A DNA stretch of 64,000 nt from Tritrichomonas musculus (lineage: Eukaryota > Parabasalia > Tritrichomonadida > Tritrichomonadidae): positions 7,316,001 through 7,380,000 of the forward strand of contig JAPFFF010000001.1 in assembly GCA_039105265.1 (NCBI GenBank), in the 5' to 3' direction. A program made the translations under genes and the position numbers. This document shows positions 1 to 8,763 of the stretch, one piece after another; positions within the stretch are counted from its first letter, which is position 1; each line of letters begins with the position of its first letter. The notes under the pieces were generated by a model. The model was given only the letters and a program-made list of their open reading frames with translations. It made no database searches and was not told the origin of the DNA.

Positions 1-2403
1 ATCATTCACATACTCTTCATATTGCTCTTTCGTTAATGGATTTCTTTGATTGAGATAACTGTAAAAGTCATTGTATTCAAATGGTTCACTCTTTGATAAC
101 ACTTCATTATAGTTTTCATTGTTGATTGCTTCGTAAGGGAAGACACCTTTGACTGAATTCTCTAATCCTCCGTAATCAATACCAAATTGTTTCAATGAAC
201 CGCCTGCAACGAATGCCTGTGCATCAATGAATCGTAATTTGATATCATACTTTGATGAAACGAGAATGAATTGTTTTAGTGATGATATTGAACCAATCAA
301 ACCCTCAACACGCCAATGTCTGTGATTGAAGTACTCTTTGAACAGATTTGAGTCAAAACGAGATGAATTAAAACCAAGTATTGTTATCGTCTTCAATCTG
401 TTATCAATCTTGTTCAATTCCTTTTCATTCTTGTCTTTGATGAATGATTGTAAATGATGAAGCTTATCTTGATACACATCACAACCAACTTCAAACAACC
501 ATTCAATCCATTCCGCAATGAAGTTTGGTAATCTGATATCAAAGTTCTTTGTCAGCAATCCTTTATCAAGCTTCACACATGATGAAACGCTCAAAGGAAT
601 CAATCGGCTGTTTATCATTGTTGATTTGCTTGTTTGTTCATCAACCTTTTGTTCCATTGTTTCAAAATCATAAGTGATATAATGAATTTGAGGTTTCCAT
701 TCGAGTTTGTGCGCTAAACAATATTCGTAAACAGGATTGTTCAAGATGTGCGGGCAGTACGGCAATGCATCTCGTGATGGAATGAAATCCTTTTTGAATC
801 TACCTGTGCAGGTATCAATATGTTTCTTCATTCGTTCTGGGTGATTCTTTGAGACAACATGTGAATGACATTTGGGGCATATGAGTAGCTTCGTTAACGT
901 TTCAACACCGTTTGGTTTGATGAACATGATATGAATGATTTGACCTTTAGTGTACAACACAGCTGAATGAAACTCATTTGAATCATTGTTCTTCCATTGT
1001 TCAGTGAGGTTGTATTGATGACGGTCTTCAATGTAATCATAAATGTGAATGTTCAAATGATATTGTTTCGCTTCTTCCTTCATCTCATACAGATTCAACC
1101 CTTCAAAGTTGTTTATGATTTCATTTGCTTTCATCTTTTGTTGCTTCGTCATGTGGTTGTTATATTCAATACCATGTTTCTTCAACAATAGCTTTTTCGC
1201 GGCTTGCGTTCTGTTATTTGTGTTTGATTTGTTTTCAATCAATGATTTATCTAAACAAATAGCAAGGAAACGGTACCAATAAAGTTTATCATCAACATTA
1301 TCAGCAATGATTGATTTTGATTTGATTAATGTCTCGGGAAGCTTAACACGTCCAGTGATTCTAATCATTCGTGATACTGTGAATGATATGGTTGAGATGA
1401 TTGTCAATTTAGTGTTTGAAGTTGATGTTTGATATTCATGAAGCTTTGATTCAATATACAGCTTCACTTTATCAATATCTTCTGGCAAACGAACAATGAT
1501 GGGTGTCTCTCCTTTGTAATTCCACCATTTAATCTCACGAGCCTCATATTCATAATCATCATCTTTTGGTGTTTCAAAGACACCTGTCATTTGAGTATTG
1601 ATTTTGAAAGGTTTTATTTCAGTTTTGAATATCTTCTCAAGACCTTTATAAACATCATCTAATGACTTGAGCTTATTGAAATAATATGTGATGATTGGTT
1701 TCTTGTTGTCTTTATCTGTTCGTTCTTTAATCGATTCATCATCATATTTGTCAAAGTAAATGAGTTTGTTGATTGCCTTATCAAAGTCATGTGGTTCATT
1801 GACACACAGATATTCATCATGTTGTGAATGAAAACCTTTAAAACCAAATTTATCTAAATACTCAATCAATTCATGATTTTCAATATTGAATCTCTCATCA
1901 ACATATCGTTTTGGTTGTTTGTTTGTCTTTGGTGGTAATGGCTTGAGCAATAGATTTTGTGATTTAATTAATTGAAGTGCTTTGTTGAGTGCATCATGAG
2001 CGATTTTAATATTATCATTGATTTGTTTTTCCTTTTGTTTTTGTTCATCATCAGATGATGAATCATGTTGTTCAGTGAATCGTTTTGATAAATGTGTTCT
2101 CATAAATGAATCATATTTGTCAACTGAGTTTGGTTTGATTGAATATTTGAAACCTTTTAGATAACTGTCATCATGTTTCATTCTATTGATGAAATCCCCG
2201 ATTGTATCATCGTTGATGGTTGTCCCTTCAAAATCAAGAAAGTTGTTATCAATCAAATACCTGTTCAATCTCGTTCGTCTCATCGATTGTGTATCTCTCA
2301 ACAGCGTTGAAATGTTTGCATTCAATTCCTTGTTTAATCTTCTGATGTATCTATTGATGATAGTGTCTAAATCTTTACCGTTCGTGATATAAATCAGAGA
2401 CAT
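1..2403 (-). CDS. Maverick family B DNA polymerase, N-terminal 801 residues (cut by window edge)
   Basis: From the ATG at 2401-2403 the minus strand is open for 801 codons to base 1, so the C-terminus lies outside the window. The polymerase core motifs are therefore not visible. The N-terminal region contains LLLKPLPPKTNKQPKRYV (about residues 150-170), a motif also present in the other polymerase at 19679-24802. Around residues 370-480 there is the region that precedes the exonuclease in many virus-like eukaryotic PolBs (WYRFLAICLDKS onward). A CPKC...H...C finger follows near 490-520. Exonuclease motif I reads YDFETME (about 579) and motif II GFNSSRFDSNL (about 681). This belongs to protein-primed PolBs of Maverick elements, which replicate the element. 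It is closely related to the damaged copy at 32035-34668. It could belong to the recipient Maverick or to a neighbouring element. Confidence 0.85.
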   Translation of the reverse strand, partial: MSLIYITNGKDLDTIINRYIRRLNKELNANISTLLRDTQSMRRTRLNRYLIDNNFLDFEGTTINDDTIGDFINRMKHDDSYLKGFKYSIKPNSVDKYDSFMRTHLSKRFTEQHDSSSDDEQKQKEKQINDNIKIAHDALNKALQLIKSQNLLLKPLPPKTNKQPKRYVDERFNIENHELIEYLDKFGFKGFHSQHDEYLCVNEPHDFDKAINKLIYFDKYDDESIKERTDKDNKKPIITYYFNKLKSLDDVYKGLEKIFKTEIKPFKINTQMTGVFETPKDDDYEYEAREIKWWNYKGETPIIVRLPEDIDKVKLYIESKLHEYQTSTSNTKLTIISTISFTVSRMIRITGRVKLPETLIKSKSIIADNVDDKLYWYRFLAICLDKSLIENKSNTNNRTQAAKKLLLKKHGIEYNNHMTKQQKMKANEIINNFEGLNLYEMKEEAKQYHLNIHIYDYIEDRHQYNLTEQWKNNDSNEFHSAVLYTKGQIIHIMFIKPNGVETLTKLLICPKCHSHVVSKNHPERMKKHIDTCTGRFKKDFIPSRDALPYCPHILNNPVYEYCLAHKLEWKPQIHYITYDFETMEQKVDEQTSKSTMINSRLIPLSVSSCVKLDKGLLTKNFDIRLPNFIAEWIEWLFEVGCDVYQDKLHHLQSFIKDKNEKELNKIDNRLKTITILGFNSSRFDSNLFKEYFNHRHWRVEGLIGSISSLKQFILVSSKYDIKLRFIDAQAFVAGGSLKQFGIDYGGLENSVKGVFPYEAINNENYNEVLSKSEPFEYNDFYSYLNQRNPLTKEQYEEYVND

Positions 2404-2854
2404 TTCATTGGTGATAAAAAATCATTTTGATAATCATGTTATCATCAATAAATCATTTTGATATTCATTCATGTATTGTGTTCAATGGATTGCATCACAC
2501 GAATGGCTCTCAATTGACTTTCATTCATTGATTGACAAACATAAATGAAACACAACTCGAGAAATATCAAAAATTTAAATATCAGTCAATTTCAAAATTT
2601 CGTAAACCGTCATCCATCTCCACCTATACACTACTAAGGATAATTGAGTAAGGAGTTGTATTCTTTATCGTAGATTCTTACTGATTTAGTCATTTTTTTC
2701 CAAAAAAAGTATTGATATACAAAAAAATATCAATTACAGGTAAATCATCGCGTTTTTCATAAGATTTGGCGAGGGTCGGAATTCCGCAAGCAAAGCTTGA
2801 GTCAACAAAGTTGCCGACCGTCGATTTTATTGGCTCATACTATTAAAGTATTCT
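2404..2854. other. Intergenic AT-rich spacer with nested hairpin
   Basis: I see no supportable gene here. The notable structure is a hairpin with arms GGTCGG (2774-2779) and CCGACC (2814-2819). It encloses the palindrome-bearing repeat at 2787-2813, which recurs in other places in the Maverick block. Confidence 0.5.
2787..2813 (+). repeat. Dispersed palindromic repeat, copy 1 (CAAGCAAAGCTTG type)
   Basis: This 27-base segment matches the reverse strand of 26300-26326 and, over its first 18 bases, the reverse strand of 30901-30918. The stem CAAGC/GCTTG here becomes CAGGC/GCCTG at 26300-26326, so paired bases changed together. Confidence 0.6.
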
Positions 2855-3024
2855 TCAATCAAGTGTATGTTGTTGTTTGAATCTATTAATATAAAGTGAA
2901 ACTCGCTTATTATTAACATCACTCATTGAAACACACTCCCCTCCTCTTTGTACATTAATGTGAAGTATTCTATATGTTGTTTCATTGATTTGACCATAAA
3001 AAACATCCTCATTGTTACTACGTA
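2855..3024 (-). pseudogene. HNH endonuclease, C-terminal part, severed by Maverick-1
   Basis: This minus-strand segment encodes the last 54 or so residues of an HNH-type protein, ending SLYINRFKQQHTLD. It aligns with the C-terminus of the intact HNH protein at 16914-17513 (SMYVSKFKQQHDVI). Its upstream part is at 25707-26229. The two pieces are separated by Maverick-1 and flanked by its TACGTA duplication (3019-3024 and 25707-25712). Counting the duplication once, the two pieces sum to 687 bases, an exact multiple of three, so the frame would be continuous without the insertion. An open frame starting from an ATG inside the terminal repeat also reads into this piece, but that is a by-product of the insertion. 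Confidence 0.85.
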
Positions 3025-3367
3025 TAAAAGAGGTGATTTTAGACCTTCGGTCTAAACTCCCCACTTTCATGGTTCATTTGAAGGATTCTCTTGAAAACCT
3101 TGAGAAATCCTTAACGATTCCCGTTGCTGAGTTGGTGTTAAGAATTGGGTGTCTATGGAGTTCAGATTGGATTCGGGAATGAAGGGTTGGAGATGAATTT
3201 ATGTGATCCTTGAGAATTGATTCGAAAGTGAAGGTCTGGGAAGTTAGGTCTAAAATCACCGGAGGTCTTGGAGGTTGAGATGTGAGGGTTGATTTGAAGG
3301 GTTGGAAGGGGCAGATAGGGATCATAAGTTTTGCGATAAAGTGGTCTGAGATGATGTGAAAATTTAA
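3025..3367. repeat. Maverick-1 left terminal inverted repeat (343 bp)
   Basis: This segment is the reverse complement of the right end in two blocks: 3025-3129 matches 25602-25706 and 3111-3367 matches 24855-25111. It contains the hairpin TTTAGACC-TTC-GGTCTAAA (3038-3056). Compared with the right repeat it lacks 509 bp lying between 19-bp direct repeats. Both repeats contain a short outward-facing open frame (3074-3325 here). Its differences between the two copies often change the amino acid, so I do not call it a gene. Confidence 0.92.
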
Positions 3368-3377
3368 TGAATACGAA

Positions 3378-3719
3378 ATGGAACCAACAACTAAGACTTA
3401 CTTCATAACTGACACTTATGAGAACCAGTTTCCGATCGATTTTGTGTATTCAAAGAATCGTAAATATGTCGTTTTTCAGTACTGTAGGGCTACGTGTAAC
3501 GGTTATCTAGATGGCGAGACAGAATGCCATGCAACGTTCATTCAAAGGGACAAGTATTGTGATAGTCTTGTGTGGTATGCAAACGTGATGCCAAGTGATG
3601 ATAATCGTAAATATGAATATATAGGAAACAAGAGGGACTTCAAGATATGGTTCACTGATTCTAAAGGTAATGAAATCAAGCCTGATGACTTTAAAGTATT
3701 CCTCAAATTGATCTACTAA
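3378..3719 (+). CDS. Small Maverick-1 protein, unknown function
   Basis: A 113-residue frame begins 10 bases inside the left terminal repeat and reads inward. It ends 48 bases from the convergent capsid gene. The protein is mixed charged and aromatic (ITDTYENQFPIDFVYSKNRK near the start), with no signal peptide, membrane segment or motif that I recognise. It has a faint compositional likeness to the 141-residue protein encoded in the right terminal repeat: both are Tyr/Phe-rich and begin MExxTK. I cannot show homology. Its compact fit between the repeat and the capsid gene supports a real gene. Confidence 0.6.
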   Translation: MEPTTKTYFITDTYENQFPIDFVYSKNRKYVVFQYCRATCNGYLDGETECHATFIQRDKYCDSLVWYANVMPSDDNRKYEYIGNKRDFKIWFTDSKGNEIKPDDFKVFLKLIY

Positions 3720-3767
3720 ATGCAAAAATAATGATTAACATGAACGATATTTTTGGATGAATCTCTC

Positions 3768-5459
3768 TTAGTAATAGCCATCAGGGACTCCGTTAGCAAA
3801 GTACTTAACTGCTCCCCTTTGCCATGTGAAGTAGGTGTCTGTACAAATCCACATTTCGGCCGGGGGAGGGTGAACGTTTGGATTGGATGCATCGTAGTTG
3901 TAGTATGTGTCGTTAGCACCTCGATATAATGGTTGGCCTTTGAATTTGATTGTGACTGTGTTTCCGCCTGTGTCAATGCCATCGAATACATATCCAGAGT
4001 TGGTACGTTCGAGTTGGAAGTTAATGCAGAAGCTAGTGGCATCACTTATGGTGTTCTTGTAACGGGTTCCATCTGGGGCATTCAATGACATTGTCCATGA
4101 GTCTTCAAGTTCGTGGGATGGTCTGAGAGAGCCGTCTAATTCGTTTGAGATGAGTTGGTATTGATAGAAACGTGGTCCGATGGTGGAATCAAACTCTGTG
4201 TCTGGGTATTTGACGTTGTTGATGGTGAGTTGAACGTTCTGGTACATGATGTTGTCGAAGCATGTTATTTCATTAGTTCTTTTAGGGAACATGACTGTGA
4301 TGTTTGTGGCATTCGAGAGAGCAATTGATTTGGAAACATCGAGACCTGCATCAGTGGCTAGACCTTGGAAGCCTTCACGAACGAGCTGTTGGGATGGAAT
4401 GAGGAGAGGTGTATTGAGTTCACGGATGAGTCCATTGAGGCAATCAGGTTTGACACCAAATCCGGCAAGATCTGATTTCATGGTAACGATGGTACCTCCA
4501 CGGCAGTTTAGGATGACTTCTTCGGTCTTGTAAGCAATAACTTTAGAGGAATCACCAAGGACTGGGAGTGTTTGGTAACCTTCATTTTGCAAATCATTTG
4601 AACCATCTTGAGGGGCATCAGATAATTTGTATTCAGTGACGATGGTTGATGGGGATCCAATTTGAGAGAATTTGTTGGAGATGGTCATGTTGGCTGGTAC
4701 GTCTTGTTCGATGATGGAACAGTTGAGGAGTTCTTCGATTTCTTTGACCACAGATGGTTGAACTTGATGCCATACGAGTGCTTCTGTTGATGATTTGATT
4801 TCTTCTTCGATTTCACCACAGATGGAGTTTGGATAGAGTTGCCATGCTTGGAATGCAAGTTGATCGGTAAAGTAAATGGATGCTTCAAATGTGATTCGAT
4901 GAGCATTACCATCAGCTAATAAAGTAAGTGGAACGTAAACACCACACACTGATGGAGACATTCTAGATGTGTTTTCCCATAATGAGTAACGATGTTTGGC
5001 TGGTTCTTTGGCATCGATTGGTTTGATTGAGTTGTATGCAAATGATTCTCTGATGAGTTCGTCTTGCTGGTATTCTTTGAGCATTACGTTGTCGATCCAT
5101 AAACGAGCATCACTAAAGAGTTCTACTGCATGTTTGAAACCAATGAATATACGGTTAAGGTTAGCTGTATCGCCTTCAAGATTAAGTGTTTTGTTGAGTT
5201 GGACAACGAGATTGAGTTTGGCAGTAACGAAATTCTTTTCCATTTGTGAGATGGTGTGTCCTTGATGAGTCCATTTGATTTTTGTTTTTGTACCGATTGG
5301 CATTGGTGCATCTTTGTCGTCAACGTCCTCAGTAAACCAACCAAATGTATGATCTCCACCATTGTGAGCAATGAGGTTTCGAAGTTTTGATTGGAAGAAT
5401 TTGAGAACATCACCTTCATCATTACCGGTGTTCTTGAGTTGAGCATTCTGATATGTCAT
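3768..5459 (-). CDS. Candidate major capsid protein of Maverick-1
   Basis: The start chosen is the internal Met (MTYQNAQL) rather than the ATG at 5489, because it aligns with the start of the paralogue at 26354-28396 (MLYRNERA). The protein has 563 residues. The two share blocks along their full length: SLWEN, ALQAxxLxPN, an IIPSQ/LIPSQ stretch, MFPK, STIGxRF, LDG, and a C-terminal NDTYYN...HPPP...W...DTYF. Maverick capsids are double jelly-roll proteins of about this size. Position next to the small basic gene and ATPase, conserved in both elements, fits that role. The capsid assignment is inferred from conservation and context; I cannot see the fold directly. It is encoded opposite to the neighbouring ATPase cluster. 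Confidence 0.7.
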   Translation of the reverse strand: MTYQNAQLKNTGNDEGDVLKFFQSKLRNLIAHNGGDHTFGWFTEDVDDKDAPMPIGTKTKIKWTHQGHTISQMEKNFVTAKLNLVVQLNKTLNLEGDTANLNRIFIGFKHAVELFSDARLWIDNVMLKEYQQDELIRESFAYNSIKPIDAKEPAKHRYSLWENTSRMSPSVCGVYVPLTLLADGNAHRITFEASIYFTDQLAFQAWQLYPNSICGEIEEEIKSSTEALVWHQVQPSVVKEIEELLNCSIIEQDVPANMTISNKFSQIGSPSTIVTEYKLSDAPQDGSNDLQNEGYQTLPVLGDSSKVIAYKTEEVILNCRGGTIVTMKSDLAGFGVKPDCLNGLIRELNTPLLIPSQQLVREGFQGLATDAGLDVSKSIALSNATNITVMFPKRTNEITCFDNIMYQNVQLTINNVKYPDTEFDSTIGPRFYQYQLISNELDGSLRPSHELEDSWTMSLNAPDGTRYKNTISDATSFCINFQLERTNSGYVFDGIDTGGNTVTIKFKGQPLYRGANDTYYNYDASNPNVHPPPAEMWICTDTYFTWQRGAVKYFANGVPDGYY

Positions 5460-5516
5460 TCTTTGAGTTGTGATTAAAAAAAGATTCATGTGAAGTTGTA
5501 TTTTTAGAATTTTAAT

Positions 5517-5879
5517 ATGAATCCAAAGAAAATGGCATTTGGGACATGGTTTAAGAACTTGCTGGTGAAAGGGAAGAATTTCATAAAGAAAGCATCTCCA
5601 TACATTCGTAAGGGAATTGAAATAGCACGAAAAGTTGGGCCTATGTTTGGTGATACAGTTGGTGGAATCGTTAATAGTATTGCTAATGGAGCCGATTACT
5701 TGCTCAATAAAGTTGCACCAAATCCACCTAAAACAAATCCAACCAAATTAAAGCCTTTACCAATAGATTTCACAAATTTCGATTCAATGATTAATGATGA
5801 TTCAAACAATAAGGTGGAAATGATTCAAAGACCAATTCTTGGTGGGAATAAAGGTAGGCTAACTCCAATCTTGAAGTGA
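5517..5879 (+). CDS. Small basic amphipathic protein, possible minor virion protein
   Basis: This 120-residue protein starts 57 bases from the divergent capsid gene start. The N-terminal 60 residues are Lys/Arg-rich and amphipathic (FKNLLVKGKNFIKKASPYIR), followed by a Gly-rich hydrophobic stretch (VGPMFGDTVGGIVNSIANGA) and a Pro/Lys-rich tail. The protein at 28448-28702 has the same character and the same position beside the other capsid gene. Small basic amphipathic proteins next to capsid genes occur in Polintons and adenoviruses, where some are core or membrane-active proteins. That role is an inference. Confidence 0.7.
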   Translation: MNPKKMAFGTWFKNLLVKGKNFIKKASPYIRKGIEIARKVGPMFGDTVGGIVNSIANGADYLLNKVAPNPPKTNPTKLKPLPIDFTNFDSMINDDSNNKVEMIQRPILGGNKGRLTPILK

Positions 5880-5933
5880 CTTAAATGAGTTCATTGATGA
5901 TTAAATGTGATTGTTTATTTTAATGGACATTAA

Positions 5934-6305
5934 ATGGAAGTAAAAGTGATTGGACCTATTAAAGAATACTTGAAAACATTTAACACTCCAGATGAATTCA
6001 ATTTATGGTATGCTAAAAATAAAGACGAGATTGATAAGATTACGACTCATAAACTTAATAAGATGTATTACATTGAGGGATATCGTATAACGAAAATCAA
6101 AGGGGTGTTGTGTTTGAAGAAAGCTGTCAAGAAACAGGTAGATGAAACGGTAAATGATCAAGACGAAACGATACATCATGAAGAAATCAAAGATATCAAT
6201 AACGAAATTGCTGAACATTCACAAAGTATTGAGAGTATTAAGGCTGATATAGTTGCTATTAAGAATGCTATTAACGAGATTGTTAAGGCTATCAATAATG
6301 GTTAA
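5934..6305 (+). CDS. Small protein with C-terminal coiled coil (virion-cluster gene)
   Basis: This 123-residue protein is homologous to the 148-residue protein at 28729-29175. Both start MExxVI, share an EFNL(W/F)Y...K(N/H)KDE segment and a YRITK segment, and end in a predicted coiled coil (from about residue 75 here, rich in Glu/Ile heptads). It lies 54 bases after the basic gene on the same strand, in the same order as in the second element. The conserved gene order suggests a structural or assembly role, otherwise unknown. Confidence 0.75.
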   Translation: MEVKVIGPIKEYLKTFNTPDEFNLWYAKNKDEIDKITTHKLNKMYYIEGYRITKIKGVLCLKKAVKKQVDETVNDQDETIHHEEIKDINNEIAEHSQSIESIKADIVAIKNAINEIVKAINNG

Positions 6306-6339
6306 ATTGAAGGATGTGCAATTGTGTACAACGTTGATG

Positions 6340-6540
6340 AGATGGAGTAAATGATGTATTTTTGAAGGTTTTTGATGACCGCGTGAAATCGCGCACTCGC
6401 ATTTTCATTAGGATTTTGGGTCCGGACAATTTCGTCCACACCTATTTTTGGATCCATTTTCATTAGGTTTTGATGACCGCGTGATTTCGTCGCACTCGCA
6501 TTTCATTGATGATTTCGATGATGGTTAAATCCGACCACCT
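6340..6540. repeat. Intergenic hairpin repeats (CGCG and GTCCGGAC types)
   Basis: The gap between two same-strand genes contains CGCG-tgaaat-CGCG (6380-6393) followed by CACTCGCATTTTCATT. Next comes GTCCGGAC-aatttc-GTCC near 6420-6437 followed by CACACC, and then a second ...CGCACTCGCATTTCATT copy near 6478-6505. The same two alternative motifs recur at 15,090-15,270. They may act as transcription or replication elements of the Maverick. Confidence 0.6.
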
Positions 6541-6587
6541 TTGCGAGACCTTGTAAAATGAACCAAATTTGAAGGTATTCTATGCTC

Positions 6588-6604
6588 CCGAATTCGGTGA
6601 TGCA
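6588..6604 (+). repeat. Dispersed GAATTC-core palindrome (intergenic copy)
   Basis: CCGAATTCGGTGATGCA is identical over 17 bases to 15844-15860, which lies inside the KilA-N coding sequence. It contains the 10-base palindrome CCGAATTCGG. Confidence 0.6.
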
Positions 6605-6645
6605 GGAAATTAACCTCTAAATCGAACCATTTTAATTGGTTGTAA

Positions 6646-7461
6646 ATGTTTAAACAAAGGTTTGACTCGGATTCATCAGACTCTTTTGATTACGTTCATG
6701 ATATGGTTAGAGATTGTCTGAATAAGAACAAGAAACAGATCACGAATGCATTGATCAGAAAGATCCACAAAGACATCAATATTTACTATAATTCTGTGAA
6801 TATATTCGTTGGCAAACAAGGTTCAGGAAAGACGTTATCAGCAATTGAAGAAATCATTAAAATAGCGTCAATTCCAAATGCTGCACATCTTCTCATATAT
6901 GTATCCAAAACAGGTGAGCAGAAAGATGTTACATTTGAGTCATTAAGGGAACTCATTGAAATACCAATAGCATATGTTTCTCAAGAGAATGCTGAAGAAT
7001 ATGTTAATGCTTTGTTGAATTATAAGCAACTATATTACACAATCCGGAAGGAACACCTTGAAGACAAAATCATTGATGAACAACGAATCGAGATATTCAA
7101 AGCATTGAAAGTTAATGATTTTCGTGAACCAATGTTGCATACATTGATACTATTTGATGATATTGCTAATAACAAATTACTTGCAAATGAGAAATCATAT
7201 TTCAATAATCTGATGACTACATGTCGACATAACCATATATCATTCTTCTTGAATGTCCAGTTCTGGAAATCGTTATCAACAACCATTAAATCAAATGTCT
7301 CTACGGTATTCGTATTTGGTACATATTCAAAAGAGCAGTTGAGATACATTACTCATCAGATTCCTATGAGCATATCGTTTGATGAATTGTATGAACGATA
7401 CAAAAATATGAATAAACATCAAAAGATTGTAATCGATTGCAATAATGGAAATGTAAGCTAA
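6646..7461 (+). CDS. FtsK/HerA-type genome-packaging ATPase of Maverick-1
   Basis: This 271-residue P-loop ATPase has Walker A GKQGSGKT (56-63) and Walker B LILFDDI (167-173). A conserved block RHNHISFFLNVQF follows at about 193-205. The paralogue at 30413-31321 matches along its length. ATPases of this type pump element or viral DNA into capsids and are a core Maverick gene. The acidic N-terminus (DSDSSDS) is shared with the paralogue. The gene is last in a + strand cluster with two small virion-type genes and ends 11 bases from a convergent gene. Confidence 0.88.
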   Translation: MFKQRFDSDSSDSFDYVHDMVRDCLNKNKKQITNALIRKIHKDINIYYNSVNIFVGKQGSGKTLSAIEEIIKIASIPNAAHLLIYVSKTGEQKDVTFESLRELIEIPIAYVSQENAEEYVNALLNYKQLYYTIRKEHLEDKIIDEQRIEIFKALKVNDFREPMLHTLILFDDIANNKLLANEKSYFNNLMTTCRHNHISFFLNVQFWKSLSTTIKSNVSTVFVFGTYSKEQLRYITHQIPMSISFDELYERYKNMNKHQKIVIDCNNGNVS

Positions 7462-7472
7462 TAAGAATATAT

Positions 7473-8642
7473 TTAATCAAATCCATACCTTTGTCTGGCT
7501 TTTTCTTTGGCTGCTGCAAAGTCTTCATCATATTTTTGTCTATATCCCTTAACATGTTCATTAAGATATGTGATGATTTGACCTTTAATGGTATTAATAT
7601 ATTCTTCTTTGGAAGTGGTTAATACATCATGCATATAGGTTCTAACAGCTTGTTTAACAGATGGTTTTGCAAAGAGCCATTTCTCAAATGCTTTATATTC
7701 TGGGGTTTCTGCAACATTATCAGATTCGAAATCAATGTTGTAATTTGGTTCATATTGTTGTTTCAATACAACGAATTCATTCTGTCTTTCTTTAAGATCT
7801 TGCATCTGAGACAAACATGGATCTTTAACTAATGCTGCATACATTGCTGCTGCAAGTGATGCTTCAAATGCTTTACTTTGACTAACTTCTACAGCAACTT
7901 TACGAGCAAATTTGGCACCTTCTTCAGTACCTCCACCGAGTTCAAGAAATGCTTGTTTGCATGCTGGGGCAACAATGTAACGTGCAAATGCTTGATATGA
8001 TGATAATGATTTTGATGGTGCATGAATATTCATTCTCTTACTCCATGCTTTATGTATTTTTGGATCATGATGAGTCCATCTAGTAACCTCTGAATAGTCA
8101 TCATTATATACAGGTCCATAGTAATCATTATAGATCCAATCTTTAAAGCTTTGTTCTTTACGTTTGTCTTTCGTATCGTGACCAGTGTAATACAAATTCT
8201 TGAAGACTGCATCAGAATTCTTAGTTGTATATCCATTAACAGCAACAATTTTACCATCACGTCTAACAACAAATTCTGATATTTTGTCTCCATCGAGATC
8301 TTCTGCTCCACCTCTATATTTATTGTTTCCACCTTTTGGATTTTTATTCCAAATCTCAAATGCACCTGGCATGAATTTAGTGGATCTAACAATATCACGT
8401 GCCATCTTACTGCTAACTAGGTTCTTAAGTGTATAATTATTAACTTCTTCAGGAGTATAATTGAATCCAATGGGTATCTTAGCTTTATGTGTTGGCCTAC
8501 TTTTAATTTTTACACCTGCTTCGAATTCATTGAATGGTGCATGATTGAATTGCCAACGCCATGGACGTTCACCTTCTTCTTCTGGTGGGGGTAATTCTGG
8601 TGGACGTTCACCTCCTTCAATTGCTGGTTGTTCATCTGACAT
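7473..8642 (-). CDS. Maverick protein with Pro/Glu-rich N-terminus and DxDGD motif, unknown function
   Basis: The 389-residue protein begins with a Pro/Glu-rich stretch (about residues 1-27). A basic segment follows, then a distinctive block around residues 115-145, EDLDGDKISEFVVRRDGKIV followed by NGYTTK. The C-terminus is Lys/Glu/Tyr-rich. I recall similar DxDGD...NGY blocks in proteins of large DNA viruses and Polinton-like viruses but cannot name the family. There is no membrane segment. It lies between the ATPase and the Asn-rich gene on the minus strand. A virion or assembly role is plausible from context only; the second element has no obvious counterpart in view. Confidence 0.75.
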   Translation of the reverse strand: MSDEQPAIEGGERPPELPPPEEEGERPWRWQFNHAPFNEFEAGVKIKSRPTHKAKIPIGFNYTPEEVNNYTLKNLVSSKMARDIVRSTKFMPGAFEIWNKNPKGGNNKYRGGAEDLDGDKISEFVVRRDGKIVAVNGYTTKNSDAVFKNLYYTGHDTKDKRKEQSFKDWIYNDYYGPVYNDDYSEVTRWTHHDPKIHKAWSKRMNIHAPSKSLSSYQAFARYIVAPACKQAFLELGGGTEEGAKFARKVAVEVSQSKAFEASLAAAMYAALVKDPCLSQMQDLKERQNEFVVLKQQYEPNYNIDFESDNVAETPEYKAFEKWLFAKPSVKQAVRTYMHDVLTTSKEEYINTIKGQIITYLNEHVKGYRQKYDEDFAAAKEKARQRYGFD

Positions 8643-8763
8643 CTTTGTGTCGACATTAAAAATAATGATAACCGATTCTTAAATCAAAATATTTCATTTA
8701 TGAAACCCTTGCATCTATTTGAACAAATTTCTTTCATAACATCAATGCTGGATAAACATGTAC

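Noticed and set aside
3074-3325. Outward open frame in the left terminal repeat, matched by one in the right repeat (24897-25136)
   Set aside because: The two copies differ mostly by amino-acid-changing substitutions and end differently; the frame follows from repeat composition rather than selection.
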